A stretch of DNA of 64,000 nt from Pseudisothecium myosuroides (Eukaryota; Streptophyta; Bryopsida; Hypnales; Lembophyllaceae): the NCBI GenBank assembly GCA_951799445.1, contig OX637293.1, forward strand, positions 22,382,001 to 22,446,000, written 5' to 3'. The notes under the pieces were generated by a model. That model was not told the origin of the DNA and ran no database searches. It worked only from the letters and a program-made list of their open reading frames with translations. The translations under genes and the position numbers were made by a program. Positions within the stretch are counted from its first letter, which is position 1. Every line of letters starts with the position of its first letter. Of the stretch, positions 36,346-48,864 are shown piece by piece.

Positions 36346-37120
36346 ATGAGGTTGCTGGAGTTGGAAAGCTCTGCGTAGTGCTTTCGCTGATTTTTGCTGC
36401 CCTTTACCATCGTTTTCTCAAAAAAATTCACGTTACGGGCATTGTTGCAAATCCGAGGAGATCATAGAACAAGCTTAGGCATTCCTGAGGGAATGGGTAA
36501 GGTCCATGGGACTAGAATTGCACTTCACTTGCTTCTATAGTTTGTGCTATTTGTGGGCGCTCTTGATTTGCTGGCCTTTTTGATTTGCTTGAATTTGCTC
36601 AATTTTTTGACGTTCTTGATTTGCTTGCGTGATGTTGTGCTTCCGGGATGTGTTGCTTGTGGGATAGACCCAAAACAAAGTTGGATTCAATTGGGTTCTC
36701 ACGATGCACGATATATATGCTTAATTGGCTTCATTCTATTCATGTGCTTGGCATTATAGATATTTTTTGGACTTCTGTCCTCGCTTGTTCATGTTCGTGA
36801 GGAAAGTGCTGTTATGCTGTATTCCTAGTATCTGTCCTCTCTTTGTATGCATTGCTCGGGTGTGCTTGATTTCATGATCTCAATTTCATTGCTTTCCAAC
36901 TAAGGATCAGGGAACACATACAATAAAATTTGAATTTTGTTTCAAATGGCTGCAGAAAAGGACGTATTGCTGAGCACAGGAAGTCGCGGGGTGCGAATTT
37001 CGAGCTTGAACGCTAAAGTACAAGATAGTCTCAAAAACCAGGTAACAAAAATTGCACTACCTCATGTCTGCAATAGGTACATTGTAGAAGTAACCCCTAT
37101 AACCGTTCACCATTTGTAGA
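36346..37120. other. Spacer before palindrome cluster A, no supported gene
   Basis: Includes a Leu/Phe-rich plus-strand frame (36544-36759) of low complexity and a 60-codon frame at 36937. Neither has support. A half family-B site (TTCTCACGATGC) is at about 36697. Confidence 0.35.
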
Positions 37121-38623
37121 GGTTCAGAGCGGCCGCTCTGAACCAATTTGTTAGCAGATCCACTGTATTTCTCAGGTTCAGAGCGGCCGCTCTGAACCAT
37201 ATCAGTAGGGGGTCCTCGACAGCTCAGAGGTTTAGAGCGGTCGCTCTAATCTGTTCCCTTAGGAGGTCCATGATAGCTCAGAGGTTCAGAGCGGCCGCTC
37301 TAAACCAGTTCACTAGATAAACCCCTGAAGCATTAAGGTCCAGAGGCGGTCGCTCTGAATCCTTCAATCACAGGAAATAGGTACCGCGGAGTTCCAAAGC
37401 GGTCGCTCTGAACCCATAATGGATATGGTACCAATGAAATCCCTAGTTTAACACGGCTGCTCTGGACCCGATCAAAATACAAATTGTTCGCATTGCCTAG
37501 AGTCATAGAGGCCGCTATGAAGTTCAGAAATTCTCCGTTGTCAGAAAATTCCTCAACTTAGTCAAGTGCAGCAGAAAATTCACGAAAGATTTTTAGGGCT
37601 TCACAGGCAAATTCACAAAAGATGCTTAAGGCTTCACAGGAAATAGGTACATCAGTGGACTATTGTAAGAACATAAATAAGTTGAAATAGGCCTCTGAAA
37701 TTACCATGGAACATCAACCGAGGTTCAAAGCGGCCGCTCTAAACCATCGTGCCTAAGCTGTGAGTTATATTGATCAAGCCGGAGACACCAGCACTCCTTA
37801 ATGCTCTAATCTATTCTAAAGAGCCGCTCTAATCTATCCGAAGGAGTCATTAATGTAGGTGGTCAAAGATCAACCAAACAGACTCCACAATGATAAAAAT
37901 AAAATTGAATTTAGGAACAACAAATGAAGTGCTTAAAAACATTGATAGAAAACTTAACAGAAGGATCTAAGAAATAAAAAGAATAATGTCAGACTTGAGG
38001 AACCTTGGCAGCATAATGAACCTACTGAAGCTCATATTCAGAGCGGCCGCTCTGAACCCGTCTTCAACTCCAGCAGAATAAACCGATGAGTAGAACAGTG
38101 GGCGAGAGTAAACAAAGAAGACACCCTAGATCAAAACGATACCTAAAATCAAATGTAACAGGTCCTAAAATAAATATGAAGATCAAAGATAAAGATAAAA
38201 AAATAGAAATAAAGTCCTTAAAGCAACAGCCTCAAAAACTATGACCTCCAAATAAGGAACCCGTCGGGTATAGATGTAGGACTCAAGTAAAACATTGTTT
38301 AGAGCCGTCGCTCTGATCTAGTTCTTAGTGATACCTCACCACTCTAATTTGTAAGGGTCAATTCACAAACTTTGCAAACACAACTATTGACGTCCGAAAT
38401 AAACTAACCACATAAAGATCACATGTAGACAAAACATGATGAGAGAATTAACTGACGTGCTGAATGAGAAACCCTATACCCAAGACAAAAAAATTACGGA
38501 AATAAGATACATTGTTCGATAAGAAAAACAACTTTAATAACCATGAGAAAGCACAAACGAAAGGTCGAGTCCCGTCGTAGGATGCTGTAGAGAGAATACG
38601 GTTCAGAGCGGTCGCTCTGATCC
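37121..38623. repeat. Cluster of about 13 family-A palindromes upstream of the decayed ParB-like/FCP1-like gene
   Basis: Exact 24-bp dyads at 37121-37144 and 37175-37198 (half site GGTTCAGAGCGG). Variants at about 37229, 37283, 37337, 37390, 37445, 37500, 37722, 37815, 38037-38056 (exact 20-bp core), 38297 and 38600. In the dense part copies come every ~50-60 bp. The exact copies contain the 8-bp core GCGGCCGC. No gene is seen here. Confidence 0.9.
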
Positions 38624-38721
38624 ATTGCTTAGTAGTAAATCTCCATTCTAGTTTTCTAAGGTCAGTTCAAAAAAATCTTGGCACACACCGCACACTGATG
38701 TGCACCACTTCCTGTGAACAG

Positions 38722-41700
38722 TGGCATGGAGCCTTTTCTGGAGACTGAGCCGGCCACCACTCACAGGATACATTAGACAAATGTCTCCGGACCGCCTCCA
38801 CGACTCCTGGAAATCTCACCTAGAGGAGAAACCCCCGCTCCAGTTCATCTCATCCAAATCTTTGTGGACGGTCGAAATGAATTACCACCAAGGCTTGCTT
38901 GTGTTCAGTCTAGAGATAGGGTTCAGGAAGAACGGGGGTCCCAGGTGGAAATCGTTCAAGGAGTTGGTAGTTTTGAATATTACAGTGCTGCAAGAGGCCA
39001 TCCTAATAGACGTAATTAATTCATTCAACAGTTTGTCTGGAGTCGTCGTCATACATGTAGAAGATGAGATGACGTTCTGTCATGATAGAATGATAAAGAA
39101 CTATGATCACGTACACCATCTCTACCAAGACTTCATGCTCGATATTAAGTCAAGGTGCGAGGCCCTGGACGGGAATTTTGTGAGGACCGCTCGAGTTGTG
39201 AAGGCTTACCTGATCGATGGAGACAACCTTCACAATGCGGCTCACGTTGCTGGAACCATCTCGCAGGAAACAAGGACCTCCAAAATGGAGTCTCAAGGAC
39301 GGGCCCAGAAGAAGAAGAAAACAATTGCATCAACTTCCGGCCCCAGCACACGAGTGCGACCTCTTGCGTAGTCGGCTCTTCCAGGAGCGTCATCTATGGC
39401 TCCCCCTCGCCAGCCGGCTCCTAGGCAGCCGGTCCAAGGGACTGCTGTGACCGCTCCCCCTCCTGCCCCAGAGGCTTCTGGACCACCGGTTCAGGAGACT
39501 GCTGTGGCTGCGCCGCCTCAAACTGCAACGGTAGCACAAAGGCGGCCGAAACCGACGTCGCGACCTAAACAAAAAGTCAAAAGGAAGAGGAAGACACCGG
39601 CGGAGAGCGATACCGGGACATCTGCCTCACAGGAGATTGAACAGGGTCGATGGCGACGGCAACGTCGGGAAGAAGTTCCAACGGAGCACACAAGAGCGCC
39701 CAGCTCGTCACAGCAGAGCGACATTCCGGAGTCCACCGAGGTGTCCGAGGAGGAGGCAAAGAAGCAGGCCATTTGCAAAGTGAGCGGCCATTGGGTGGAC
39801 AACCCGGCCACCGTACCTTTTGATCCCGACTCCGTTCCCGAAAAGCTGTTCGTGGATGTCGAGATCAAGAAGGGTCCCAAGCGTAGCGAAGAACAGGAGG
39901 CGAAGATACGCCGTAAAGCGGAAGCAGTGGCCAACAAGAAGTTCAAAGAGCTTGCCGACTACATGTACATTTTTGAGCGTGGGACGTTCTACGAACTAGA
40001 CGTTGATGACATGGAGCCCTGCGACGAGAAGACGGGCATGATTTACAGGCCCTTGGAGAGCACGGGTGTCGCCCTCTTGCAAGACCAAATGGTGAAGATG
40101 AACTTCACGAAACAAATTCTGACCGTCATGCCCAACACCCCAGAGAGACCGACGTGCTGGCAGGACTGCGTCGCGGCCTTCCCCTTGAAGATCATCAACG
40201 GACAGCACACCTAGAAGGCCTCCAAGGAAATTCTCTCCGAGGAAGCAAATGTGGACGACTCCGAGGTCGCCCAGAAAGTTCAGAATTAGGTCTGCGAGGT
40301 TGTCTGGACGAAGGACTATAATCATTTGCACGCCTTGTCGTGCAAGTGTAACGACGGGAATATCGCTAGCCCGTTTGTCTCCTCCATCCCAGCGACCATA
40401 AGGCACTGCCGCTACCTCTGGGTGAACGCTCAAAAACCTCCCTAGGTCCGCAAGAACCTGAGGAAGACGGAGAAAGGCGATAATTACAAGCGATACCAGG
40501 TCAGCATTTCTGACCTCCCTCCATCATGTTTTCTTTGTTCATTTCTGTCACTAACTTCTGTGTCCCTACGAGCTTGTGCGATTCAGAGCAGCCGCTCTGA
40601 ACTTGTTTCCTGAGTAGAGTGGAACTGGCAGCAAGCATCCACATCTTTCTGCTCCATGGGTAGATTAGAGCGGTCGCTCTGAACCACTGTACTAGATGAC
40701 TTTTGACGCGTTTCATCTCACTGCAAGAATTCAAACAGAAGGTGCACCAGAGTTTTGAATCTACTGGTTCTATGAAGTCGAAGTCCGTGTCGGGACCGGT
40801 CTATGACCTGGACAAGATGGGGGAGCGCTTTATCATCATGTCCTTCGAGGAGACGTGGGCTTTATGGCAGAACGTGTTCTCGGCTCACCAGTCGGGGTCG
40901 TTGATTGACATTGACGCAAACAAGCCATTCAATCAATTGGAGACCAAAGAGGGACAGGCAAAGCCATATAAGTTTGCGCCGATAACGAACAACATGATGA
41001 AGAGCTTGGCGGGGATGGACGATCCTTTTGTCGGCGAATTGGCCCAAAAAATCCTCGGCAAGCCTTCCAAGGTCTACATTCACAAGAAGCCCTCGAAATG
41101 GGCAGACGTCATCCCCCTGGCCATGTAGTGCACAAACAAGAAGCAGAAGAGAGTTGTGTGCAGGGATTTAGGGGATAAGGGCAGGGATCGAGGCATCAAG
41201 GAGGCAGAGGATGTCTTCCAGAGCGCGGACGTCTTCGACCCAAAGCGCTGGAAGGAATACAAGGAGAAATTGTGCCTGACCGGCTTCCACATGTAGCACC
41301 TCCTATCGCTGGATCAAGAGTATCTGAAGTCGGAGTGCTCGTAGGGCAAGAAGAGAGAGGATCCGAACGCCCAACTTGCGGCGGGACTGGAGTAGGCCAT
41401 GGATAACCGGAAGCGCTTTGAGTACGTCAAGCAGTGCTCTCGGGCCAGCGTCTGCCGCTGGTTCAAAAGGAAGGACTACTTCGAGACGGATGTCTGCACC
41501 CAGACGAAGTCTAAGAAGTGGGTGCTCGGCATCCCAAACGACTCGCCCGCCCAGCTCAAATGCTGCGAGGTTGGCATCATGGACTTTCGACTATTCCCTA
41601 TGCACAAGACGATGGAGATAAATTCTGCAAACAGAATGATCGTGGAACAAGTCTAGAAGATTTCCAACTCCGCGATGTCGAAGACCGTCCACACATGGAT

Positions 41701-42597
41701 GCTGATCTATGAGGGCAAGCGGGCCGCAATCATGGACGAACTCACAAAGGCTCTCTTTCCGGATCACATCCTTCGGCAGGACTACCAGTACGAGTACGCG
41801 AAGGGCGAGCCGGGAGACAAGGTGCGGAGCCACGACAGGGTGATGTACTTGCAAAGGGCCGTAAAGAGCTTTCCGATGTCCTGCCTCGTGAGCCAGCTGG
41901 ACAAGATAAGTAGGCTGGAGAAGGAAGAGGATGGCCTCAAGAACCAGGACATCCTCTATGCGAAGAGCGAGACTTGTCGGCACGACAATCCAGAACTCAG
42001 CTCGATGTGGGAGCTTCGGTACGAGGTCTACATTCGCTTCATCAACAAGTATTGCCGAGATCAAGGGACCGTCATGCTCGTCTTCGCCGGAGCCAAGGCA
42101 GTTTCTGCATGCACAGTAATCACTCTTGTAAACGACTCTTTTATTGAAAAACCCTAAGATGTGTAGAAGACAAGTTTGTGGCTGTCATCACTAGTAGAAA
42201 AGTCATTAACGTCATATCTCTGTGCAAATGCTGTCTCGCAGTTCCGTGTCCTTGATGATCGCCGACGACGAAGCCAAGGAGCGTCACGGAAGGCACAATC
42301 GACTCGGCGCACTCATGTGGCCCGAGGTCTTGGTCCCAGGGTGGACACTCAAGTACACCTGCAATCCCTCGGCGAAGAGAAGGGATCGAAACATTCTAAA
42401 GGAACCTGTCGCAGGCGTAGAGGAAGTGGGCGAGGACCTCGAAGCTCATGAAGATGAGCAAGAGGACGTGCAAGAAGACGTGGCAGGGGCTGAGGAAGGG
42501 GAAGACCAAGTCGACGAGGAAGAGAAAGGAGACGACGGGGAGGACAATGAAGAAGAGGACGAGGACGAAGGTGAAGCCAAGGACACGAATGACCGCA
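38722..42597 (+). pseudogene. Decayed ParB-like/FCP1-like gene, N-terminal part (exons a-c)
   Basis: Exon a, about 38722-40500, ends YKRYQ before GTCAGC. Exon b, about 40739-42115, ends before GTAATC. Exon c starts at about 42242 and is cut by a transposon at 42597. It parallels the 8.3-14.3 kb gene: a Lys-rich linker (QKKKKTIAS), then ILTVMPN and IINGQHT in the same order as VITVLPLK and IIGGQHTVQAF, then an acidic region (EEEDEDEGEAKDTND). In-frame stops at 39369, 40212, 40287, 40443, 41126, 41294, 41342, 41393 and 41654 are all TAG. The reading frame is otherwise open and coding-like across each stop, so I call it a pseudogene unless TAG is read as sense. The intron 40501-40738 has two family-A palindromes (about 40580, 40662). 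Confidence 0.65.
42593..42597. repeat. Target duplication CCGCA, left copy (element 1)
   Basis: CCGCA directly before the transposon start; the second copy is at 46457-46461 directly after its end. Confidence 0.85.
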
Positions 42598-45500
42598 TGT
42601 GGGAGCACAAAATGTAAAGATAAAGTTAGTTAGTTAGAAATATGAAAGAAAGAGTGAGAACTGGTAAAAATTTTGGCTTTTTATAAGGCTTAAATACGAG
42701 TTTTACCAAAATTAAGATATTTTTGTGTTAGAATATCTCTAAACAGATAATATGGTTAAGAAAGAGAATTAGAGTTTCCCGATTAAATCAGGAAATCAAA
42801 ACTGGATCCGGAACCAGGGTATCAATGCGGAAGTTACCCCAAGTACCGGGTCGGGCGTGAACATATGCAGGAGGATACCAGAGAGCCAACAGGAAGCCGT
42901 TAGGGCAATCCTCAGATCCAACGGCTCTACCGGAAGTAAGGGAGAGTCGTTTAAACGGTCACAGTCTTCCGGGATTGCGGCAGAAACGGTAACCCTAAAA
43001 CGGCTGGAAACGGATAGTTTGGGAGAAATCCAGGAATGGGGAAACTTCCGCCTTCATTTTTCGTTTTGAATTGTGGAGCATCCTTGGAGTTCTCAGAGCG
43101 GTGGTTTGCAGGTCAGATCGTGAAGACGGAGGGTTCCTAGTTTCCGGATCCGGATAGCATAGTACCGGAGTTTGTGAGAAAGGATCTGTAGTTTCCTGTA
43201 TTGGAGAGCTTGTGTGAGAATTGTGCGTGACAAAGTTAGAAGAAACATTTCAGTGCGATGGTGAAGGGTGAGGGTAGTGAGGCTGTCGTCTTCAAGACCA
43301 AAACTATCCATCCAATCATCCCGGAAGACGAAAATCACCGAAAGCAGTTGGAGGAGGACTTGGGTCAAATCGGATGCCTCGGATTCCTACGGCGACCATG
43401 GAGCCTAAAGGACAATGAGATGATTCGGGAGCTGACGAAGGACCAGTCTAACGAGTGGGACAAGACGCACCGAGCGTTGCCAAGGAAATGGACCCTCAAG
43501 ACGTGGAAAGCAGTTTATGACTTTCCTCGCCCAGGAGACGGGATGGCTTCCTGGACACACAAATTCGCGGAGGGTAAGTTTTCTGACACTCCCCACAAGA
43601 AGGATGGTTACCTTGTGGCGGACTGCAAGAATGCTAGGGAAAGGAGATTGTTAGAGTTCATAGTTCCGATAGTGTATTCGGAACGCCCATCCCGGATCAT
43701 AGTGACTTGGGCAAACACGATCTTCGGTGCCCTGAGCGGAGAGAGGAAGGTATTCTGGGGAGAGATAGTGAAAGATTTAGTGGGAAAGATGATCTCTTCC
43801 CTAGGTAACACTAAGGCCACGGCAATTGGCCCCTTCCTCTTCCACCTCTATGATTATCTAGGGACACTTAGAGGTCATGAGAGAACCACCTATAAGGCTG
43901 CAGCCACCATCCAGAAGTTTAACATCGTTCCTCCTAAGAAACAGGAGGAAGAGGTAGAAGAGGAATCAGAGGGAGGATCTTCAGAAAAGAAGGAGGAATC
44001 CTCAGAGAGAGCCAAAGAGGTCTCCCCCCGGAAGCAGAAACCTAGGGGTAAACAAAGGGAGTCCGAGGAACCGGAAAGTTTACGGGATAAGACCCTTGGG
44101 AGGATCATTAAGGATCTAGAGATGATTCGTGAGGAGCTGAGTGCAGAAAGAGGAGCAGTCCAGGATGTATGCGGACTGTTTGGTGGGATCGAGGTAGCTG
44201 AGCTCGCGAAGAAGGTAGAGGGTTTACTTCGGGATAAAGAATCCCGTAAGTGGGAAACCCGGGTTAGGGAGTTGACTGAGAGGAATGAGGAACTGACCTA
44301 GAAGTTAGAGAAAAGTGAGGCAGGAAGTAACGAGGTTAGGAAACTTTCCTCTGAGGCTGAGGACACACTTCGCAAAGTCCGGAGCTTTGTATCTTACTCA
44401 GGTAGTGTGATCAACAAAGCTAAGTTGTTTGACGAAGGGATCCTGAAAGAAGGATCTGAAGCAACCGTGAAGACAGTGTTGGTACTGGCGGAGTATTCAA
44501 CATCAATGGAAAAGATGATGTACGAGATCCGGGACGTTCTTCAACAGTCAGGGTTCTATCAAGACCCGAAGAAAGCACCCATATCCCCACCTGTCGTACC
44601 AAAACCAAGAGACAAGCCAAAGGAGGAGAAGACACCTGGGAAGGGAGCCTCCAAGCTGAAGTCGGAGGAAGGAGAAGGATCAGTACGTGCATCCGGATCC
44701 AAGGAGAAGAGGAAATCCGGATCCGAACTCGGGACCCCCCAGAGTAAGGATTCAAAGCAGTCTCCAAATGTTCCCAAGTCAACGAAGAAGAAGAAAACAA
44801 GCAAGCGTGCCAGAGAGGTGTCTCCCGTGAGTTACCACTTGGAAGAGGAAGAGTCGCCAAGTACGTCAAAAAAGGATGACAGCCCGACGGGATCCGGATC
44901 CCAGCCGATAGCGATTCCGGATTCTGAATCTGAGGACGATTCAAACTTGGAGACGATTTCTCCTTCCCAGCTCAAGGGTAAGACACAGACACCATCGAAG
45001 GGAACGCCAGCAAAGGGCACGACATTGAAGGGGGTCAAGCCATCTCCAATCTGGAAACAGCCACCACGGAAAGGAGCAAGCAAAGAGGAACCTACCCCGA
45101 AGAAGGCCAAGAAGTAGTTAGGAAATTCTTTGAGTTAATCCTTGCATGGTTAAACTCAAGTGTTTAGTAGCAAGGAAGCAATTAGTTAGCTACGTTTTAG
45201 GAGGATGCACCTGGACTTTAGTTTCCGGGATTTTAGGATCTGAGATCCACATTTTGCGGATCAGCTGGTAGGAAGTCAACTGAGATGGATAAGGAATGAC
45301 GCGTGTCATTCTTTGGTCCTTTATTTTGGATTTTTGGGGACCTTTAGGGTTTCCCTTGGGTTGTTATTTAGGGGTTGGAAGTTAGTTTCAACCCCGGGCG
45401 TTTTCATATTCTTGTTTTTTCCATTTCAATTTCTAAAAAGAAAGCTTGAAGTTCAACTCCATGAGTACTGGTCTGAAAAGTCTTGGTCTTGTGTTGAGGG

Positions 45501-46456
45501 GTTAGGCAGTGTTTTTTTATCATTGCGAGTTTAGGTAGTTTGATGGTGAAGCTTTGAAGAGAAGAGGCGTCCCCGGATTCTATTCAGATCCGGTTCCGGG
45601 AGTATTTGGGTTGGTGAAGAACGTTTGTCATACTAAGAGACAGTTCTATCTACTGATGTTTCTTGGGAATCTTCTGAGCGAGATAGCCATTCCGAGGTTA
45701 GGGGAGTCCTTCAGAGGAAAGACAAACGCTAGCTGATGTCTGAGAGGTTTTGCTGTAACCGGAAGAGAGGAACTGGAAGGTAGCTGGGATCTGTTAGTAC
45801 AAGAGTACCCGATTTAGCTCTTGGAATTCTACCCGGATAGATCTGTCATTGTAGTACTGTGGGGATAGTAAGGGTTTTCTGAGTGACCTTCTTGTCTGGA
45901 GTAACTTCCCAGATCAGTTGTGAGGAAATACTTGCTTTCCGGTTCTCTTTGGTTTCTTTGTTATTTCTCTTTTAAGTGGAACTTCAGCCACTTTAATCCA
46001 GTGGAGGGTAGGATTTACGTGTCCTTCCTTAAATCTAAGAACGGAACCCTCTGATGTAGAGGTTAAACTATAAGATGGTCCACCTTGCTTACTAGATCCA
46101 GATCCGAAAAAGGAACAAAATTACGACACTCGTTCTGGTTCCTCATTTGGTCAAGCAGGATACTGACTTACTACTAAGGTTGTGAAGAACTGAGAATCTA
46201 GTTCATGTTGATTGGTAATATGTTTGAGAGCTAGGTTGAAATAGAGGCAAGTTAAAAGAATACAGATCGGGAGGTCTAGATCCTCATTTTAAGTCCCGGA
46301 TTCTATTTGCCTTGGGTTTGTGTTCCGGATCCTCTTCCGGGAATTTTGAGGAAACTACTAGTTGAAATCTTGTGGGAACGATACACAAGTCATCTAAGGT
46401 GTTTTACACTACTTTAGCACCTAAGGGAGGGATTTGTGCTTTGCTGTGTTACGACA
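42598..46456 (+). mobile_element. Element 1: single-ORF transposon, 3,859 bp, inserted in an exon
   Basis: Starts TGTGGGAGCAC, ends GTTACGACA, flanked by CCGCA on both sides. The first 11 bases match the reverse complement of the end (TGTCGTAACAC) at 8 positions, so the TIR is short and imperfect. No long terminal repeats: the first ~600 bp do not recur at the 3' end. It carries one gene and no reverse transcriptase, integrase or recognisable transposase. Element plus one duplication is 3,864 bp, a multiple of three. Removing them joins GACCGCA to CCAAAGAC so that the host frame continues (KDTNDRTKDEPALED). A related element with the same ends is at 48865-52368. Confidence 0.85.
43258..45117 (+). 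CDS. Element 1 protein, about 619 codons, one in-frame TAG
   Basis: Starts MVKGEGSEAVVFKTKTIHPI. A conserved N-terminal domain of about 230 residues (GCLGFLRRPWSLKDNEM, WTLKTWKAVYDF, KKDGYLVADCKNARERRLLE, ANTIFGAL) is shared with element 2. Then an acidic Glu-rich stretch, a probable coiled coil, and a Ser/Lys/Pro-rich tail ending PTPKKAKK, likely a nuclear localisation signal. A TAG at 44299-44301 lies inside the coiled coil (ERNEELT, stop, KLEKSEAG) with the same frame open on both sides. I do not recognise a catalytic fold. The general look recalls 'putative plant transposon protein' domains, but I cannot confirm that by eye. Confidence 0.7.
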
Positions 46457-46461
46457 CCGCA
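46457..46461. repeat. Target duplication CCGCA, right copy (element 1)
   Basis: Second CCGCA immediately after the ACGACA end of element 1. Confidence 0.85.
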
Positions 46462-48864
46462 CCAAAGACGAACCTGCTTTGGAGGACAGGGAGGAGATGA
46501 CTGAAACCGTCACCGAAACACATACCGTCTCCCCTCACCAGGCCTCTTCCGTCATTAGGCAAGAGCGGCCGGGCAAAACCTCGGATGACAATGACGACGA
46601 TGAGGATTTGGATGACTTGGATGACTCGGATGAGGATGACAACAACTCTCCAGACCGCCCCAACACTCCGGCCGATGAAGATCAGGGCGGCCGCTCTGAT
46701 GTGGATGATGGTGCCGCACCCCGTCCACAGCCCCCCGCTGAAGTTCAAGGCAGTAGTTATGTTCCTACTCAGCCCCCTCCTCCATCTCCTGCTCTTGATG
46801 GCAGAGGACCCGAATTTCTCTCTTCCCCTCCCCTTCCCGCTGTCCCGCCTGTGGAGTCTGAAGGCGCCCACTCTCCCTTGGCCACCCCTGTTCCTATGGT
46901 TGCAGTAATTCCCTCTCCACAAGTTCAGAGCGGCCGCTCTGAAGTTGAGTCCAAGACAGCTGGCTTCTGGGTCCCGGCACCCCGAGCCCCTGTAGTGCCA
47001 TCAGCTTCGAGTCCGACTCCGGAGGGTATCTCTTCTCCGCCCCCTCCACCCCGGATGCAAATCGAAGATCCCCAAATAGAGTTAGACAGGTTGACATCTC
47101 AACTCTCGGAGGAGCAGCAGGCGCAGATCTCCATAGTGAGGAGAGACATTCGAGACGTCACTCCTTCTCCCGAGATGGATTATTCGATGGAGGAGGAGAT
47201 TCAGACGGCTCAAAAGATGCTCAAGGACTTGAGGGGGATCGAGACAAAATCTGAGGTCATCGACAGTGAGAGCGTGGACAAGCTAACGGTGGTGCAGGTC
47301 GCGGTGGACACAATGCAGTGCAAACTTGGTCCCGCCACGGAGGGGGAGCTGGCCATTATTGCACACGCTCGATCGATGGCAAAGAAATTGGCTGAGCACA
47401 ACTCCCTGGACCACCCGACCGACCTCGATGAAATAGACGAGGTAGAATTGACTAGGCGGACGGCAGCTGCAGAAAAACGTAGGGAGGATTACGAGGCTTT
47501 CATCAAAGCCGATCGTGAGGCGAGGGCAAGGGCAGCAACGTCAGTTGGCGAGGCTGGATCATCTGATGCGGCGGCTGCACCCCCAGGCGCGGACAAGGAA
47601 GCCAAGCCGGAGCTGGAGGACTTGAAGAGGGTGAGGATGGAGGCGTCCATCTACGACAGGATGTCGGAGTAGGTGAGGAGGAAGCAATCGGGGGTGGTGG
47701 CGATCTGCAACAAAACCATCGAAGCCCTCAGGAAGTCGAATGAGGAGAAGGATCGCGCAATGAGAGAGGAGAAGGAGCGGAGGGAGAAGGAAGAGGAGGA
47801 GAAGAAGGCGAAGCGGAGGGCCAAGAAGCTCCAGAAGGAGAAGGAGCTCGAGGAGGAGAGGAAGAGACTGGCCGAGAAGGAGAAGAGGTACGAGGAGGAT
47901 CGACAGTTTCAAATGGAAACCTTGAGGAAAATGCAAGAGGAGCTCAGGTTGTCCCAGACTCAAACTCTTCCGGCGGTGGTGGTGCCTCTCACTCCTGCAA
48001 GCGTCCACAACGTCTCGGGTGTGTCCACGGCGAACTCGGGCTCCGGGACGCAGACCGCGGCATCGGGTCTTCGGTTGCTTGGAGCCATGGAGCCTGCAAA
48101 TTTATCGGTGAGTGTTGATTGCAACCCAGACTTTGATGACCTGGCCCTCAGTCAATTTTCGGTTGTGAATGTCGTGCATCGTCCGGGCGACATCCACGAC
48201 AATGACCCTTACAACCTTGGAGAGGTTAACTTGGGAGATGTGGAAACGTCCTTCACTAATTTGATGCAGCAATATGCTCCACTGCAGGCCGAAGTGGCTC
48301 CTCCGCAACCCCAGTCGAGGCAACAAGACACGGCTCAAGCGTAGGCGCAGGTTGAAGGTGGCGTCGCTCCTGCGGTGGGTAACCCCTCCACATAGCTCCC
48401 ATCTTTGCAGTCAGTCGTCTAGGTGTGGACGCTATGTGAGGGCGTTACGCCGGGCCGATCGAAGGTCATCCTGGCGAATCTGCAAAGCTACAAGCCTGTA
48501 GTTTATTAGGATTTCCGTCTCCGTTAGGATTTCTCAGGCCGTGATAGTGTTAGGCCGTGTGCTTAGGTTGCACCAAAATTGTTGTACATTATTTTGTATC
48601 ATATTTGGATGCGAATGTTTTGGACCGTATTTCAAATTCTAAACCATATTTTGCATTAAGTTTTGAATTGTATTTTGTAACAAACTTTGAACCAAATTTT
48701 GATAATACAGTGGTTGTGTTTCTTGTATAAGGGTCTCCCCGTTTGCTCGGTGCCTACTTTGCACTGAATTGTAGTTGAATGTCGTTCACGATTCCCAAGC
48801 ACTCTATTTACGCTCTTTTCATTCTCGGTTCAGGGTGACAGAACTCTTACTTCCTCCGACGACT
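46462..48864 (+). pseudogene. Decayed ParB-like/FCP1-like gene, middle part
   Basis: Continues the exon interrupted by element 1: TKDEPALEDREEMTETVTE, then an Asp-rich run (DDNDDDEDLDDLDDSDEDDN), a Pro/Ser-rich region, and a charged coiled coil (AKKLQKEKELEEERKRLAEK). The frame is interrupted by TAG at 47670, 48342, 48393 and 48420; the second falls in a Gln-Ala run (TAQA, stop, AQVE). Further TAGs at 48507, 48525 and 48564 are probably beyond the exon end. The next exon starts at about 48834 after CTCGGTTCAG (GDRTLTSSDD) and is cut by element 2 at 48864. Two family-A palindromes are inside the exon (46682-46700, 46921-46944), read as GGRSDV and VQSGRSEV. The region corresponds to the disordered middle of the 8.3-14.3 kb protein. 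Confidence 0.6.
48860..48864. repeat. Target duplication CGACT, left copy (element 2)
   Basis: CGACT directly before TGTCGTACG; the second copy is at 52369-52373. Confidence 0.85.

Noticed and set aside
2481..38623. CRISPR-like arrays at the regularly spaced palindromes
   Set aside because: Spacing is irregular, repeats are dyads found also in exons and introns, there are no cas genes, and the genome is eukaryotic.
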